NCBI GenBank assembly: GCA_964647355.1
Contig: CAZYGK010000002.1
Coordinates: 1-64,000 of the forward strand
DNA from: SZUA-430 sp964647355
GTDB lineage: Bacteria; Pseudomonadota; Alphaproteobacteria; Micropepsales; Micropepsaceae
DNA length: 64,000 nt
Direction of reading: 5' to 3'
The notes below the pieces were generated by a model that did not search any database, was not told the origin of the DNA, and saw only the letters and a program-made list of their open reading frames with translations. Shown here in pieces: positions 1-9,453 of the stretch. A program made the translations under genes and the position numbers. Position 1 is the stretch's first letter. Each line of letters opens with the position of its first letter.

Positions 1-2107
1 CGCTTGCCGCTTTCGGGATGTTTGTGCCGGGGCCGAAGATGGCGGCGGCGCCGGCCTTCTTGAGCGTGTCGTAGTCTTGGGCTGGGATCACGCCGCCGCA
101 GACGATCAGGATGTCTTCGGCGCCCTGCTTTTTTAGTTCGGCTGAGAGTTCGGGGACGAGGGTTTTGTGGCCTGCCGCTTGGCTGGAGACACCGATCACG
201 TGGACGTCGCTGTCGATTGCGTCTTTGGCGACTTCGGCGGGCGTTTGGAATAGCGGGCCGACGTCGACGTCGAAGCCCAAGTCGGCGAAGGCGGTGGCGA
301 TGACCTTCGCGCCGCGGTCGTGACCGTCTTGGCCCATCTTGGCGACAAGCATGCGCGGGCGGCGGCCTTCGCCCTTGGCGAATTGTTCGACTTCGGCGCG
401 GATGCGGGCGAAGCCTTCGTCGCCTTCGTACGCCGCGCCATAGACGCCGGAGATCGATTTCGTTTCGGCTTGGTGGCGTTTGAACACCTTTTCCATCGCG
501 TCGGAGATTTCGCCGACGGTCGCGCGGGCGCGGGCCGCTTCGACGGCGAGCGCGAGCAGGTTCACGTTGCCCGTGGCGCCTTCGGTCAACGCTTTCAGCG
601 CGGCGTCGACCTTCGCCTGGTCACGCGTGCCTTTGACCTTTTGCAGGCGCGAGAGTTGCTGCGCGCGGACCTTGTCGTTGTCGATGTCGCGGACTTCGAT
701 ATCGACTTCGTTTTCGAGCCGGAACTTGTTGACGCCGACGATGACTTCCTCGCCGCGGTCGATTGCGGCTTGGCGGCGGGCTGCCGCTTCTTCGATCTTG
801 AGCTTGGGCCAGCCGGACGCGACGGCCTTCGTCATGCCGCCCATCGCCTCGACTTCGTCGATGAGGGCGCCGGCGTGCGTCGCCAGGGCGTGGGTCAACG
901 CTTCGACGTAGTACGAGCCGCCGAGCGGGTCGACGACGTGGGTCACCTTCGTTTCGGTTTGCAGGATGAGCTGCGTGTTGCGGGCGATGCGGGCCGAGGA
1001 TTCGGTGGGCAACGCGATCGCTTCGTCGAACGAGTTCGTGTGCAGCGATTGCGTGCCACCCAGGACTGCCGCCATCGCTTCGTAGGCCGTGCGCACGACG
1101 TTGTTGTAGGGGTCTTGTTCGGTGAGCGAGACGCCGGAGGTCTGGCAGTGCGTGCGGAGCATGAGCGACTCGGGCTTCTTTGCGCCGAGGTCTTTCATGA
1201 TCTTTGCCCACATCAACCTTGCGGCGCGGAGCTTGGCGATCTCCATGAAGAAGTTCATGCCGATCGCAAAGAAGAAGGAGAGGCGCGGTGCAAAGTCGTC
1301 GATGTCGAGGCCTTTCGCCTTCGCCGCCTTCACGTAGGCGACGCCGTCGGCGAGCGTGAAGCCCAGTTCCTGCACCGCGGTCGCGCCGGCTTCGTGCATG
1401 TGATAGCCGGAGATCGAGATCGAGTTGAACTTCGGCATCTTCTCGGCCGTGTAGGCGATGATGTCGGCGACGATGCGCATCGACGGTTCGGGCGGATAGA
1501 TGTAGGTGTTCCTGACCATGAACTCTTTCAGGATGTCGTTTTGGATCGTCCCTGAGAGTTGGCTTTGCTTCACGCCCTGCTCTTCCGCGGCGACGATGTA
1601 GTTCGCCATGATCGGAATGACGGCGCCGTTCATCGTCATCGACACCGACATTTTGTCGAGCGGGATGCCGTCGAACAGGATCTTCATGTCTTCGACGCTA
1701 TCGATCGCAACGCCCGCCTTGCCGACGTCGCCGATCACGCGCGCATGATCGCTGTCGTAGCCTCGATGGGTCGCGAGGTCGAAGGCAATCGATAAGCCCA
1801 TCTGACCGGCGGCCAAGTTCTGGCGATAGAACGCGTTCGATTCTTCCGCCGTCGAGAAGCCTGCGTATTGGCGGACCGTCCAAGGGCGACCGGCATACAT
1901 CGTCGCGCGGACGCCGCGGGTGAAGGGCGCCACGCCCGGCATGTCGCCCGAAACCTGCAATTTCTCGAGATCGGCGGCCGTGTAGAGCGGTTTGACAGGA
2001 ATTCCTTCCGGGGTCGCCCAGGTGAGGGAATCCGCCGGTTTTCCTTTCAATTCCGAGGCCGCCAGCTTTTGCCACTCATTCACGGTGGCCTTCGGGAAAT
2101 CGCTCAT
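1..2107 (-). CDS. scpA: Methylmalonyl-CoA mutase, 3' end cut by the window edge
   Basis: Adenosylcobalamin-dependent isomerase that interconverts methylmalonyl-CoA and succinyl-CoA in cytosolic propionate metabolism. The frame is open from ATG at 2107 to the window edge, about 702 codons, nearly the usual full length of 710-720. The N-terminal TIM-barrel part contains SMTMNGAV and YIYPPEPSMR-type mutase motifs. The C-terminal cobalamin-binding domain contains GQDGHDRG around 330-345, which supplies the lower axial histidine (the DxHxxG motif). The start encodes MSDFPK. No stop is present inside the window. It is transcribed away from the helicase, with a 556-bp gap between them. Confidence 0.95.
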   Translation of the reverse strand, partial: MSDFPKATVNEWQKLAASELKGKPADSLTWATPEGIPVKPLYTAADLEKLQVSGDMPGVAPFTRGVRATMYAGRPWTVRQYAGFSTAEESNAFYRQNLAAGQMGLSIAFDLATHRGYDSDHARVIGDVGKAGVAIDSVEDMKILFDGIPLDKMSVSMTMNGAVIPIMANYIVAAEEQGVKQSQLSGTIQNDILKEFMVRNTYIYPPEPSMRIVADIIAYTAEKMPKFNSISISGYHMHEAGATAVQELGFTLADGVAYVKAAKAKGLDIDDFAPRLSFFFAIGMNFFMEIAKLRAARLMWAKIMKDLGAKKPESLMLRTHCQTSGVSLTEQDPYNNVVRTAYEAMAAVLGGTQSLHTNSFDEAIALPTESSARIARNTQLILQTETKVTHVVDPLGGSYYVEALTHALATHAGALIDEVEAMGGMTKAVASGWPKLKIEEAAARRQAAIDRGEEVIVGVNKFRLENEVDIEVRDIDNDKVRAQQLSRLQKVKGTRDQAKVDAALKALTEGATGNVNLLALAVEAARARATVGEISDAMEKVFKRHQAETKSISGVYGAAYEGDEGFARIRAEVEQFAKGEGRRPRMLVAKMGQDGHDRGAKVIATAFADLGFDVDVGPLFQTPAEVAKDAIDSDVHVIGVSSQAAGHKTLVPELSAELKKQGAEDILIVCGGVIPAQDYDTLKKAGAAAIFGPGTNIPKAAS

Positions 2108-2663
2108 AGGTTGATCCGGTCAGGAGGTTCGCAGTTGCGGAATTTCGTCAGTATTTGGGGAAAGGCGGCGGGGGTCAAATCGGTGACAGGAAGCCGCTCG
2201 GTCGTAGCGTTCGTCCTGCGACACGCCCCCAAGGCCTTGGGGGTGAACGAAATGGAACTTCGAGGGGGTGAGTCCTTTGATCGGTCTTTGGTCCATCTTT
2301 GTTTCACCGCTCTCCCGGATTTTTCCACAGCGGCCGTTAAGCCGTTTAGGATCGTCCGGGTACGGAGAAATACGCTCCGGGTGCGGACGTTTCGCAGACG
2401 CGAATCGCAATCAAAATCTGCTCACTCCGTGCACGGACGAGTTGCAGTTTGTGACTTCACTGTTGGCGATTCATGACCGCAGCTTGACAGACTTCCACAG
2501 CCGTTTTGCGTTTGCGATCATGCAACAGCATCGTCAATTAAGCGTTTGATTTATCTATATGTTGTTTAGGAACGAACCATGAATCGAAGCGAGTCAGTGA
2601 TTCGGACACGGTTCGTTTCGTTTCCGTTCGCATATCTATCCTCGCGGTTTCCACAGCGGTTTT
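2108..2663. other. Gene-free divergent intergenic region with an imperfect hairpin
   Basis: The region lies between the divergent mutase and helicase genes. No convincing coding frame is present. At 2571-2617 an inverted repeat (AACGAACC and GGTTCGTT, perfect 8-bp arms) encloses a smaller GAATC/GATTC pair, so transcripts toward the helicase could form a two-step stem-loop. I see no cobalamin riboswitch. Promoters for both flanking genes presumably lie here, but I cannot place them securely. Confidence 0.4.
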
Positions 2664-5600
2664 TTGGCCACGCCTCGCGTTCTTGCCATGGGCGGCCGGC
2701 CTAAGGCATTTGGACCCTCGCTAGCTCTTCCGGAAACCATATCGATGACCTCTCCGTACGGCCGGGTGACCGCCGTCCTTGGGCCCACGAATACGGGCAA
2801 GACCCATTTCGCCATTGAGCGCATGCTCGCCCACCAAAGTGGGATGATCGGGCTGCCGCTCCGGCTGCTCGCGCGCGAGGTCTACGAGCGTGTGGTTGCC
2901 GCAAAGGGCGCGAACAACGTCGCCTTGATTACGGGCGAGGAGAAGATCGTTCCGAAGACGCCGACGCATTGGGTGGCGACGGTCGAGTCTATGCCGATCG
3001 ATATCGGCGCGGAGTTCATCGCAATCGACGAGATTCAGCTCGCCGCCGATTTCGAGCGCGGGCATGTGTTCACCGACCGGCTGCTGAACGCGCGCGGGCG
3101 GTCGGAGACGATCTTCCTCGGCTCCGACACGATGCGGCCTTTGATTCAGAAGCTGGTGCCCGGCGTGCAGTTCATCGGGCGGCCGCGGTTTTCGGATTTG
3201 GCCTACACAGGCGCGCGCAAGCTGACACGGTTGCCGCGGCGCTCTGCGATCGTCGCGTTCTCGTCGGACGCGGTTTATTCGATCGCGGAGTTGGTGCGGC
3301 GACAACGCGGCGGTGCCGCCGTCGTGATGGGTGCGCTTTCGCCCCGCACACGCAACGCGCAGGTCGCGCTTTATCAGAACGGCGACGTCGATTTCTTGGT
3401 CGCGACCGATGCGATCGGCATGGGGCTTAACATGGACATCGACCATGTGGCCTTCGCCGCGACGGAAAAATTCGACGGCTCGGTTCGCCGGCCGCTGAAG
3501 GCGAACGAGCTTGCCCAGATCGCCGGGCGCGCCGGCCGGCACATGAACGACGGTACGTTCGGCGTGACCGGCGATGCAGAGCCGCTTGAGGGCGAACTCG
3601 TCGAGGCGATCGAGAACCATCGCTTCGATCCGGTGCGCGTTATTCAGTGGCGGAACGCCAACCTCGACTTCGGAAGTATCGAAGCGCTGGATCGCAGCCT
3701 CGACATGCTGCCACCGACGCGCGGGCTGACGCGGGCGCGCGCGGCCGACGATCAATTGGTGCTTCGAGTCCTAGGCGCGGACGAGGCCGTCGCTGCGAAG
3801 GTCGGCGGGCCCGCCGCCGTGAAGCAGCTTTGGCAGGTGTGTCAGATTCCGGACTTCCGGAAATCGGCGACGGAAGAACATGCGCGCCTGATCGGCGGCA
3901 TCTTCGAGCATCTGATGAGCAACGAAGGCGTGCTCCCCGACGATTGGATGAACGGGCACGTGTCGCGGCTCGACAATGTCGAAGGCGATATCGATGCGAT
4001 CGCGCAGCGCATCGCGCATATCCGCACGTGGACCTATGTCGCCAACCGCGCCGACTGGCTGAAGGATGCGGCAGAGTGGCAGGAGCGCACGCGCGCGGTC
4101 GAGGACCGGCTGTCGGACGCCCTGCACGAGAAGCTGACGCAGCGCTTCGTCGACCGGCGCACGAGCGTCTTGATGAAGCGCCTGCGGGAAGACGAGGAGT
4201 TCGCGGCGACCATCGAGGACGAGGGCGAGGTTCTGGTCGAAGGCGAATATGTCGGCCGGCTACAGGGCTTTTCGTTCGTTGCCGACCCACGTGCGATCGG
4301 CATTCACGGCCGTGCGCTGCGCGCCGCAGCACTCAAAGGTTTGGCCGGCGAGATCGCGTCGCGCGCGCACGCGCTGACCAACGCGCCGGAGGCCGCGATC
4401 ACGCTCTCCGAGCACGGGCGGCTCTGGTGGAACGGCGGGATCGTCGGGCAGCTGAAGAAGGGGCACGATCCGCTGCACCCGCGCGTGGAACTGCTCGCGG
4501 ACGATTTGCTTTCGACGCAGGCGCGCGAGCGGGCGACGGAGCGGCTTGAAGAGTGGCTCGCGCATCATATCGCCAAGACGCTTTCCCCGCTCGTGACGGT
4601 GCAGGCCGAGCTTGCGAAGGAAATGCCAAAGGAGGCGCCCACAGCCGAAGCTCGCCCGCGCGAGTCAGCGCCGGCTATCGAGGCGGATACGCCTGCCGTC
4701 GATGCGGCCCCCCAGACCACCTCAGAAGCATCCGCCGAAGAAGAGGCCGCTGCGGAGGAGAACGCCGAGGCCGTCGATGCGCCGGAGACGGCTGCACCCT
4801 CGGACGCGCAAGCCGAGGTGCAGCTGCATGCGTCGCCGCTGCAAGGGATGGCGCGCGGCCTTGCGTTTCAGATTTACGAGAACCTGGGATCCGTTTCACG
4901 GCAATCGGTGACGCGAGAGCTGCGCGCCGTCGCGCAGGCGGATCGCACGCCGCTGCGGCGGCTGGGCGTCAGGTTCGGCGCGTTCTCGATCTTCCTGCCG
5001 TTGCTGGTGAAACCGGCGGCGGCGAAGTTGAAGGCGCTGCTTTGGGCGGTGCATCAGGGGATGACCGAGATACCGCCGCCACCGCCGGCGGGACTGACAT
5101 CTTTGCCGACCGATCCTTCGGTCCCGGCAGGGTTCTACGAGGCAGCTGGGTTCCGGCTGTGCGGGCCGCGCGCGGTGCGCATCGACATGCTGGAGCGGCT
5201 CGGCGAGATCATTCGCGGCAAGGGCCAAGGCGGGCAAATGCCCGAGGGCTTTGCCGCGTCGAACGACATGATGTCGGTGCTCGGTTGCGGTGAGGACGAC
5301 ATTGCGCAGGTGCTGCGTTCGCTCGGCTTCCGCGACACAAAGGCGAAGAACGAGGCGGGCGAAGAGACGACGCTATGGTCGCAGCGCCTGAAGCGTCACG
5401 AGCGGCCGCAAAAGCCGCAACGCAAGCGGCACGAGCATCAGCCGAAGCGGGCCGCTGCCGTGGCCGTGCCTTACGGCGCGCCTGCGGGGCCTGCGGAAGC
5501 TCAACCGCAGGAGGCGCGCCAAGAGCGGCAAGAGCGCCATCGGCACAAGGACAAAGATCGTAAGCCCCGCCGCGACGACGATCGCCCGCCGCGCCACGGC

Positions 5601-5687
5601 AAGCCGCAACCGAAGCCGTACAAGGAACGCGAGCCCGATCCGGACTCGCCGTTCGCGGTGCTGGCGGCGCTCAAACTGCGGAAGTAG
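2664..5687 (+). CDS. SUV3-type mitochondrial-degradosome-like DEAD/DEAH RNA helicase
   Basis: Superfamily 2 ATP-dependent helicase related to mitochondrial SUV3, probably acting on RNA. It has Walker A GPTNTGKT at about residues 40-47 and a DEIQ-type Walker B near 114. A helicase C domain with GMGLNMDIDHV and the QIAGRAGRH motif VI follows. After the core come a long helical C-terminal region, an acidic Glu/Ala-rich linker (about 650-720) and a strongly basic Lys/Arg/His-rich tail, typical of alphaproteobacterial members. The start is uncertain. TTG at 2664 gives the longest frame and lacks a clear ribosome binding site. ATG at 2688 or 2745 is possible, and the conserved region begins just after the latter. 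The next gene starts 3 bp after the stop. Confidence 0.88.
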   Translation: MATPRVLAMGGRPKAFGPSLALPETISMTSPYGRVTAVLGPTNTGKTHFAIERMLAHQSGMIGLPLRLLAREVYERVVAAKGANNVALITGEEKIVPKTPTHWVATVESMPIDIGAEFIAIDEIQLAADFERGHVFTDRLLNARGRSETIFLGSDTMRPLIQKLVPGVQFIGRPRFSDLAYTGARKLTRLPRRSAIVAFSSDAVYSIAELVRRQRGGAAVVMGALSPRTRNAQVALYQNGDVDFLVATDAIGMGLNMDIDHVAFAATEKFDGSVRRPLKANELAQIAGRAGRHMNDGTFGVTGDAEPLEGELVEAIENHRFDPVRVIQWRNANLDFGSIEALDRSLDMLPPTRGLTRARAADDQLVLRVLGADEAVAAKVGGPAAVKQLWQVCQIPDFRKSATEEHARLIGGIFEHLMSNEGVLPDDWMNGHVSRLDNVEGDIDAIAQRIAHIRTWTYVANRADWLKDAAEWQERTRAVEDRLSDALHEKLTQRFVDRRTSVLMKRLREDEEFAATIEDEGEVLVEGEYVGRLQGFSFVADPRAIGIHGRALRAAALKGLAGEIASRAHALTNAPEAAITLSEHGRLWWNGGIVGQLKKGHDPLHPRVELLADDLLSTQARERATERLEEWLAHHIAKTLSPLVTVQAELAKEMPKEAPTAEARPRESAPAIEADTPAVDAAPQTTSEASAEEEAAAEENAEAVDAPETAAPSDAQAEVQLHASPLQGMARGLAFQIYENLGSVSRQSVTRELRAVAQADRTPLRRLGVRFGAFSIFLPLLVKPAAAKLKALLWAVHQGMTEIPPPPPAGLTSLPTDPSVPAGFYEAAGFRLCGPRAVRIDMLERLGEIIRGKGQGGQMPEGFAASNDMMSVLGCGEDDIAQVLRSLGFRDTKAKNEAGEETTLWSQRLKRHERPQKPQRKRHEHQPKRAAAVAVPYGAPAGPAEAQPQEARQERQERHRHKDKDRKPRRDDDRPPRHGKPQPKPYKEREPDPDSPFAVLAALKLRK

Positions 5688-5690
5688 CGC

Positions 5691-6056
5691 TTGCAGCGGA
5701 TCGACAAGTTTCTTTGGTTCGCCCGCTTCTTCAAAAGCCGGACGCTTGCCGCCTCGGTCGTGACCGGCGGGCGCGTGCGCATCAACGGCGAGCGCTGCGA
5801 GAAGGCCGCCACCATCGTGAAGGCGGGCGACGTGCTTACCTTCCCCGCCGGTCCGCGCGTTCGCGTGATCAAGGTCGTCGCCGGCGGCACGCGGCGGGGA
5901 CCGGCGGGCGAAGCGCAGGCGCTTTATGAGGATCTGACGCCGCCGCCGGAGGTGCACGAAGCCGAGCCGGCCGCGCCCGCGAAGCGCGAGCGCGGTGCGG
6001 GGCGGCCGACCAAGAAGGACCGGCGCGCGACCGACGCACTGCGCGGCGACGACTGA
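5691..6056 (+). CDS. S4-domain RNA-binding protein (Hsp15-like)
   Basis: Small protein of 121 residues with an N-terminal S4 RNA-binding fold. The core pattern is RIDKFLWFARFFKSRT followed by a GGRVRINGE strand-turn, as in heat-shock protein 15 (HslR), which binds stalled 50S subunits. The C-terminal 40 residues are Pro/Ala/Arg-rich and basic. It starts with TTG 3 bp after the helicase stop, so the two are probably cotranscribed. The alternative start codons are internal to the S4 fold, which supports TTG. The helicase-S4-ferredoxin-CarD order is familiar from alphaproteobacterial genomes. An exact function is inferred only from the domain. Confidence 0.85.
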   Translation: MQRIDKFLWFARFFKSRTLAASVVTGGRVRINGERCEKAATIVKAGDVLTFPAGPRVRVIKVVAGGTRRGPAGEAQALYEDLTPPPEVHEAEPAAPAKRERGAGRPTKKDRRATDALRGDD

Positions 6057-6141
6057 GCGCGCGCTCGTGGCGCTTGCCTACCGCAGTTGCGAAGTGGTAG
6101 GCGTGCGGCCCCGTTCATTAGGTGGCCCCCGCGCGCGTGAC

Positions 6142-6480
6142 ATGACCTACATCGTCAATGAGAACTGCATCAAATGTAAGTTCATGGACTGCGTGGAGGT
6201 CTGCCCCGTCGACTGCTTCTATGAGGGGGAGAACATGCTGGTCATTCACCCCGACGAATGCATCGACTGCGGGGTGTGCGAGCCGGAATGCCCTGTCGAC
6301 GCCATTAAGCCTGATACCGAGCCTGGGATCGAAAAGTGGCTGTCGCTGAACAAGGACTTTGCGGCCAAGTGGCCGAACATAACGGCCAAGGGCGAACCGC
6401 CGGCCGATGCCAAAGACTTCGAAAACGTCCCGGACAAGTTCGAAAAGTTCTTCAGCCCGAAGCCCGGCCAAGGCAGTTAA
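6142..6480 (+). CDS. fdxA: Seven-iron ferredoxin FdxA
   Basis: Low-potential electron carrier of 112 residues with one [3Fe-4S] and one [4Fe-4S] cluster. The first cysteine set is CIKCKFMDC followed by CPVDC. The second is CIDCGVCEPEC followed by PVDA. The tail (KDFAAKWPNI region) matches bacterial FdxA proteins. The frame is open upstream to 5995, but ATG at 6142 gives the standard MTYIV start and full family length. It follows the S4 gene by 85 bp and may share its transcript. Confidence 0.95.
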   Translation: MTYIVNENCIKCKFMDCVEVCPVDCFYEGENMLVIHPDECIDCGVCEPECPVDAIKPDTEPGIEKWLSLNKDFAAKWPNITAKGEPPADAKDFENVPDKFEKFFSPKPGQGS

Positions 6481-6872
6481 CCGGTTTTCCCCATTTCACG
6501 GTTGCGTGCGACAACATCCTCCATTTACGGATGCTGTGCCAGTAACCTCTTGAATGGCTGAAACGAGCCGATTTGTGGCGATTACTACAGCGGTGAAACA
6601 ATAGTTAAAGCCCCACCCTGCCTTTATTTTTCCCAGTTCCTGTGTTACATTCTGGCAACTCGGAACTGACCTAGAGAAAACTGGCGGTCGATAAGAACGT
6701 GGGGACGCAAACCAGCCTCCGCGAACGGGGTGCGAAGAATTCGCACCGGGCCGTTTTCAAAACAACGGAGTTTCCGAAGCAGCATCGCGTGGAAAGGCCA
6801 AGCGATGTTGACCGGCTGCGCGTTCGAAAAACGGCGGCTAAGGCTAAGCTGAACGGGAAAGACAAAGCTGCG
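6481..6872 (+). other. Untranslated region upstream of carD with a perfect hairpin
   Basis: About 390 bp between fdxA and the preferred carD start. A perfect 8-bp stem with a 3-nt loop (GGTGCGAA-GAA-TTCGCACC) lies at 6729-6747. It is followed by GGCCGTTTTC, so it could act as a leader structure or weak attenuator. The carD frame can be extended back to GTG at 6699, but the added residues look like translated non-coding DNA, and the hairpin fits a leader better than coding sequence. Confidence 0.4.
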
Positions 6873-7640
6873 ATGACCACGAAGACGATGAAGAAGGCCG
6901 CTCCTGCAAAGGTCGTGAAGGTTGCCCTCAAGGGCCCTGTCAAGGCTGCGGTGAAGCCTGCCCCGAAGGTGGCGCCCAAGGTCGAGGCCAAGAAGCCCGA
7001 GCTCAAGGCGGTGCCCAAGGTCGAACTCAAGGTCGCGCCGAAAGCGGCGGTTGCCCCGGTCAAGATCGAGCCGAAGCTGGTTGCCAGCCACGGCAAGCCG
7101 GTCGTGGCGGCCGTGGTTCCGCCCAAAGCCGCGCCGCCGAAGCCGAAAAAGCCGGATTTCCGTACGAACGATTGGGTCGTCTACCCCGCGCACGGCGTGG
7201 GCCGGATCATCCAGGTGGTCGAGCAGGAAGTGGCGGGCATGAAGCTCGAGCTCTTCGTCATCAATTTCGACAAGGACAAGATGACTTTGCGGGTGCCGGT
7301 GGCGAAAGCCTCGCTGATCGGCATGCGCCGGCTGTCCTCGCCGGATGTGGTGGCGAACGCCCTGCAGACGCTGAAGGGCCGTGCGCGCATCAAGCGGACG
7401 ATGTGGAGCCGCCGGGCACAGGAATACGAAGCAAAGATCAACTCGGGCGACCTGATCTCGATCGCCGAGGTGGTTCGCGACCTGCACCGCGCGAGCGGGC
7501 AGCCGGAGCAGTCGTACTCCGAGCGTCAGCTTTATGAAGCTGCCCTCGGCCGTATGGCGCGCGAGGTTGCGGCGGTTGAGCGCATCGACGAAGACGCGGC
7601 GGTGAAGCGGCTGGAAGTGGCGCTGCAACGCGCGGCCTAA
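6873..7640 (+). CDS. carD: CarD/CdnL family RNA polymerase-binding regulator with Lys/Ala-rich N-terminus
   Basis: CarD-family proteins bind the RNA polymerase beta subunit and stabilise open promoter complexes, especially at rRNA promoters. The CarD core begins near residue 100 with FRTNDWVVYPAHGVG. It continues through the RID domain and a helical DNA-binding domain ending near EVALQRA. The first 90 residues are a low-complexity Lys/Ala/Pro tract, longer than in CdnL of Caulobacter. ATG at 6873 follows a GGGAAAG stretch and gives 255 residues. GTG at 6699 would give 313. A clear terminator follows. Confidence 0.88.
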   Translation: MTTKTMKKAAPAKVVKVALKGPVKAAVKPAPKVAPKVEAKKPELKAVPKVELKVAPKAAVAPVKIEPKLVASHGKPVVAAVVPPKAAPPKPKKPDFRTNDWVVYPAHGVGRIIQVVEQEVAGMKLELFVINFDKDKMTLRVPVAKASLIGMRRLSSPDVVANALQTLKGRARIKRTMWSRRAQEYEAKINSGDLISIAEVVRDLHRASGQPEQSYSERQLYEAALGRMAREVAAVERIDEDAAVKRLEVALQRAA

Positions 7641-7667
7641 AGCCTTCGTCGCACTGAAGAATTGGGG

Positions 7668-7697
7668 AAGGGCTCGCGGGGAACTGCGGGCCCTTTT
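7668..7697 (+). terminator. Rho-independent terminator after carD
   Basis: The sequence AAGGGCTCGC, then GGGAACT, then GCGGGCCCTTTT forms a GC-rich stem of 8-10 bp (one G-U pair) followed directly by four T residues. It sits 28 bp past the carD stop and 100 bp before rpoH. Confidence 0.75.
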
Positions 7698-7798
7698 GCC
7701 TTGTTCAGTTCAACATCACGGCTGCGTAATTTGGAATTGATCTAAAGTGCCTTGAAGATCGTAAGACCGATACCCAACTAGGCAACTAGGAGATCGAT

Positions 7799-8686
7799 AT
7801 GGGTACGTTCGACACCTCATTTGCCGTCAAAGCCAACCGCCGGTTCATCAAGACCTCGATGGCGGCCGACCTGCTCGACGCCAAGCATGAGCAAAAGCTC
7901 GCGCGCGCGTGGCGCGATAAGGGCGACCAAAAGGCGCTGCACGAACTGACGAGCGCCTATTTCCGGCTCGTCGTCGCGGTTGCGGCGCGGTTCAAGAATT
8001 ACGGCCTGCCGATGGGCGATCTGATCCAGGAAGGCGTCGTGGGCTTGATGCAGGCCGCGCAGCGCTTCGAGCCGGAGCGCGAAGTGCGCTTTTCGACCTA
8101 CGCCACGTGGTGGATCCGTGCGGCGATCCAGGACTATGTGCTGCGCAATTGGTCGATCGTGCGGTTGACCTCGACGGCAACGCAGAAGTCGCTGTTCTTC
8201 AATCTGCGCCGGCTCAAGGCCAAGATCGCGGGCAATCCGTCGAAGGATTTGTCGCGCAAGGACGCGCTCAAGATCGCCGATGCGCTGCGCGTTTCGGTGA
8301 GCGATGTCGAAGACATGGATGCGCGATTGACCGGTGGCGACCGTTCGCTGAACGCGGCGCCTGGCGAACCCGGCGAGGGCGAGTGGCAGGATCTGCTTGC
8401 CGACGATGGTCCCGGCCCGGAAGATCACGTGACACTGACGCGCGATGCGGCGACGCGCGCGAAGTGGATCAACCTTGCGCTCGACACGCTGACGCCGCGC
8501 GAGCAGGTGATCATCCGCGAGCGGCAGATGCAGGAAGAGGCGGTGACGCTGGAATCGCTCGGCGAGCGGCTCGGCATCTCGAAGGAACGCGTTCGGCAGA
8601 TCGAAGCGAGCGCGCTCGGCAAGCTGAAGCGCGCGCTGATCGAGCAGGTCGGCGATCCGGTGGAAGCTGGGCTCGTCGCGGCTTAA
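7799..8686 (+). CDS. rpoH: RNA polymerase heat-shock sigma factor (sigma-32)
   Basis: Group 3 sigma factor of 295 residues directing RNA polymerase to heat-shock promoters. Region 2 contains GDLIQEGVVGLMQA and RFSTYATWWIRAAIQDY. The RpoH box appears as TQKSLFFNLRR. Region 4 ends with the helix-turn-helix LGISKERVRQIEASALGKL. The ATG at 7799 follows CTAGGAGATCGAT, a good ribosome binding site. Alphaproteobacteria often carry more than one rpoH, and I cannot tell which paralogue this is. Its last codons overlap the convergent nuclease-like gene by 4 bp. Confidence 0.93.
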   Translation: MGTFDTSFAVKANRRFIKTSMAADLLDAKHEQKLARAWRDKGDQKALHELTSAYFRLVVAVAARFKNYGLPMGDLIQEGVVGLMQAAQRFEPEREVRFSTYATWWIRAAIQDYVLRNWSIVRLTSTATQKSLFFNLRRLKAKIAGNPSKDLSRKDALKIADALRVSVSDVEDMDARLTGGDRSLNAAPGEPGEGEWQDLLADDGPGPEDHVTLTRDAATRAKWINLALDTLTPREQVIIRERQMQEEAVTLESLGERLGISKERVRQIEASALGKLKRALIEQVGDPVEAGLVAA

Positions 8687-9453
8687 TCGAGCAGCTCCAG
8701 CTGCTCGGCGTGCGTGAGCTCGATCTCCGGGCCGTTTAGCAGCGCAAGCCAACCGCGGACGCGGACCGTCTTGCCGTTCCATGAGGCCGGGTCGATGCCT
8801 TCCTTGGCGAGGCGTTTCATGTCGCGCGCGGAGATCGTGACTGTGAAGTCGGTGCGGTAGTCGGGGCCGAAGTTCAGGTACGTGCGTTCGCGACCAAGGC
8901 GAGCGGAGAGGATCTTGCCTTCGACGATTTGGAAGGTGCCGATGTCGGGTCCGAGTTCCTCCGGCTTGCGGACACGATAGAACGCGTTTGCCCAGAAGCC
9001 TCGCCTTGCCGTTCGGGCTGCGGCTTCGCGTTTCAACAACGCCGCAGCACAGCGGCGGGTATCGGTGTGCGATGCGACGCGCGCGAGGCCGGCGTCGATC
9101 AACTGCGCCTGTAGCCACGAATTTGCGACGAACACATAAGCGAGCAAATCGCCGTGGCGGTCCGTGCCTCGATCGGCGTAGCCAAGGCCGACGGTCTTGC
9201 CTTCGATCAGTTTCGCGAGATACGCCCTCGCCTCCTCCGCCAGCGGCTGATTTGCCTGCGGAATTGTAGTCACGGCAAGGCGTGCACGGCGGCCGTCGGC
9301 GAGTGCGAGGGCGCCGCCGTTCGCGACGGATGCGACCGTTGCTTGCTCCGCGACCGTCACGTCGCAGTCGCGCGCGTGCGCGCTCGCCGCAAGCACGAGC
9401 GCGAGCGTGGCGGCACTAACCCTTGAACGCTTCGCGGTGTTGTTTGCCGGCAT
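8683..9453 (-). CDS. Exported thermonuclease-like (SNase fold) protein
   Basis: Protein of 256 residues with an N-terminal signal peptide (basic start, then AATLALVLAASAHA). An SNase/TNase-like domain spans roughly residues 35-165, with the Y-A-D-R-x-G-T-D-R-H-G-D core and V-A-N-S-W-L-Q segment typical of the fold. A C-terminal extension resembles an OB-type strand-rich domain. Staphylococcal-type nucleases need an Asp/Arg/Glu catalytic set. I can see the DRxGTDRHGD segment but not all residues with certainty, so activity is unproven. The start lies inside the preceding GFA gene (38-bp overlap). Confidence 0.7.
   Translation of the reverse strand: MPANNTAKRSRVSAATLALVLAASAHARDCDVTVAEQATVASVANGGALALADGRRARLAVTTIPQANQPLAEEARAYLAKLIEGKTVGLGYADRGTDRHGDLLAYVFVANSWLQAQLIDAGLARVASHTDTRRCAAALLKREAAARTARRGFWANAFYRVRKPEELGPDIGTFQIVEGKILSARLGRERTYLNFGPDYRTDFTVTISARDMKRLAKEGIDPASWNGKTVRVRGWLALLNGPEIELTHAEQLELLD

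Noticed and set aside
320..1555. Long plus-strand open frame at the left end
   Set aside because: Antisense shadow of methylmalonyl-CoA mutase, whose catalytic and cobalamin motifs are clear on the minus strand.
2108..2663. Cobalamin riboswitch upstream of the mutase
   Set aside because: No B12-box or conserved riboswitch core is visible.
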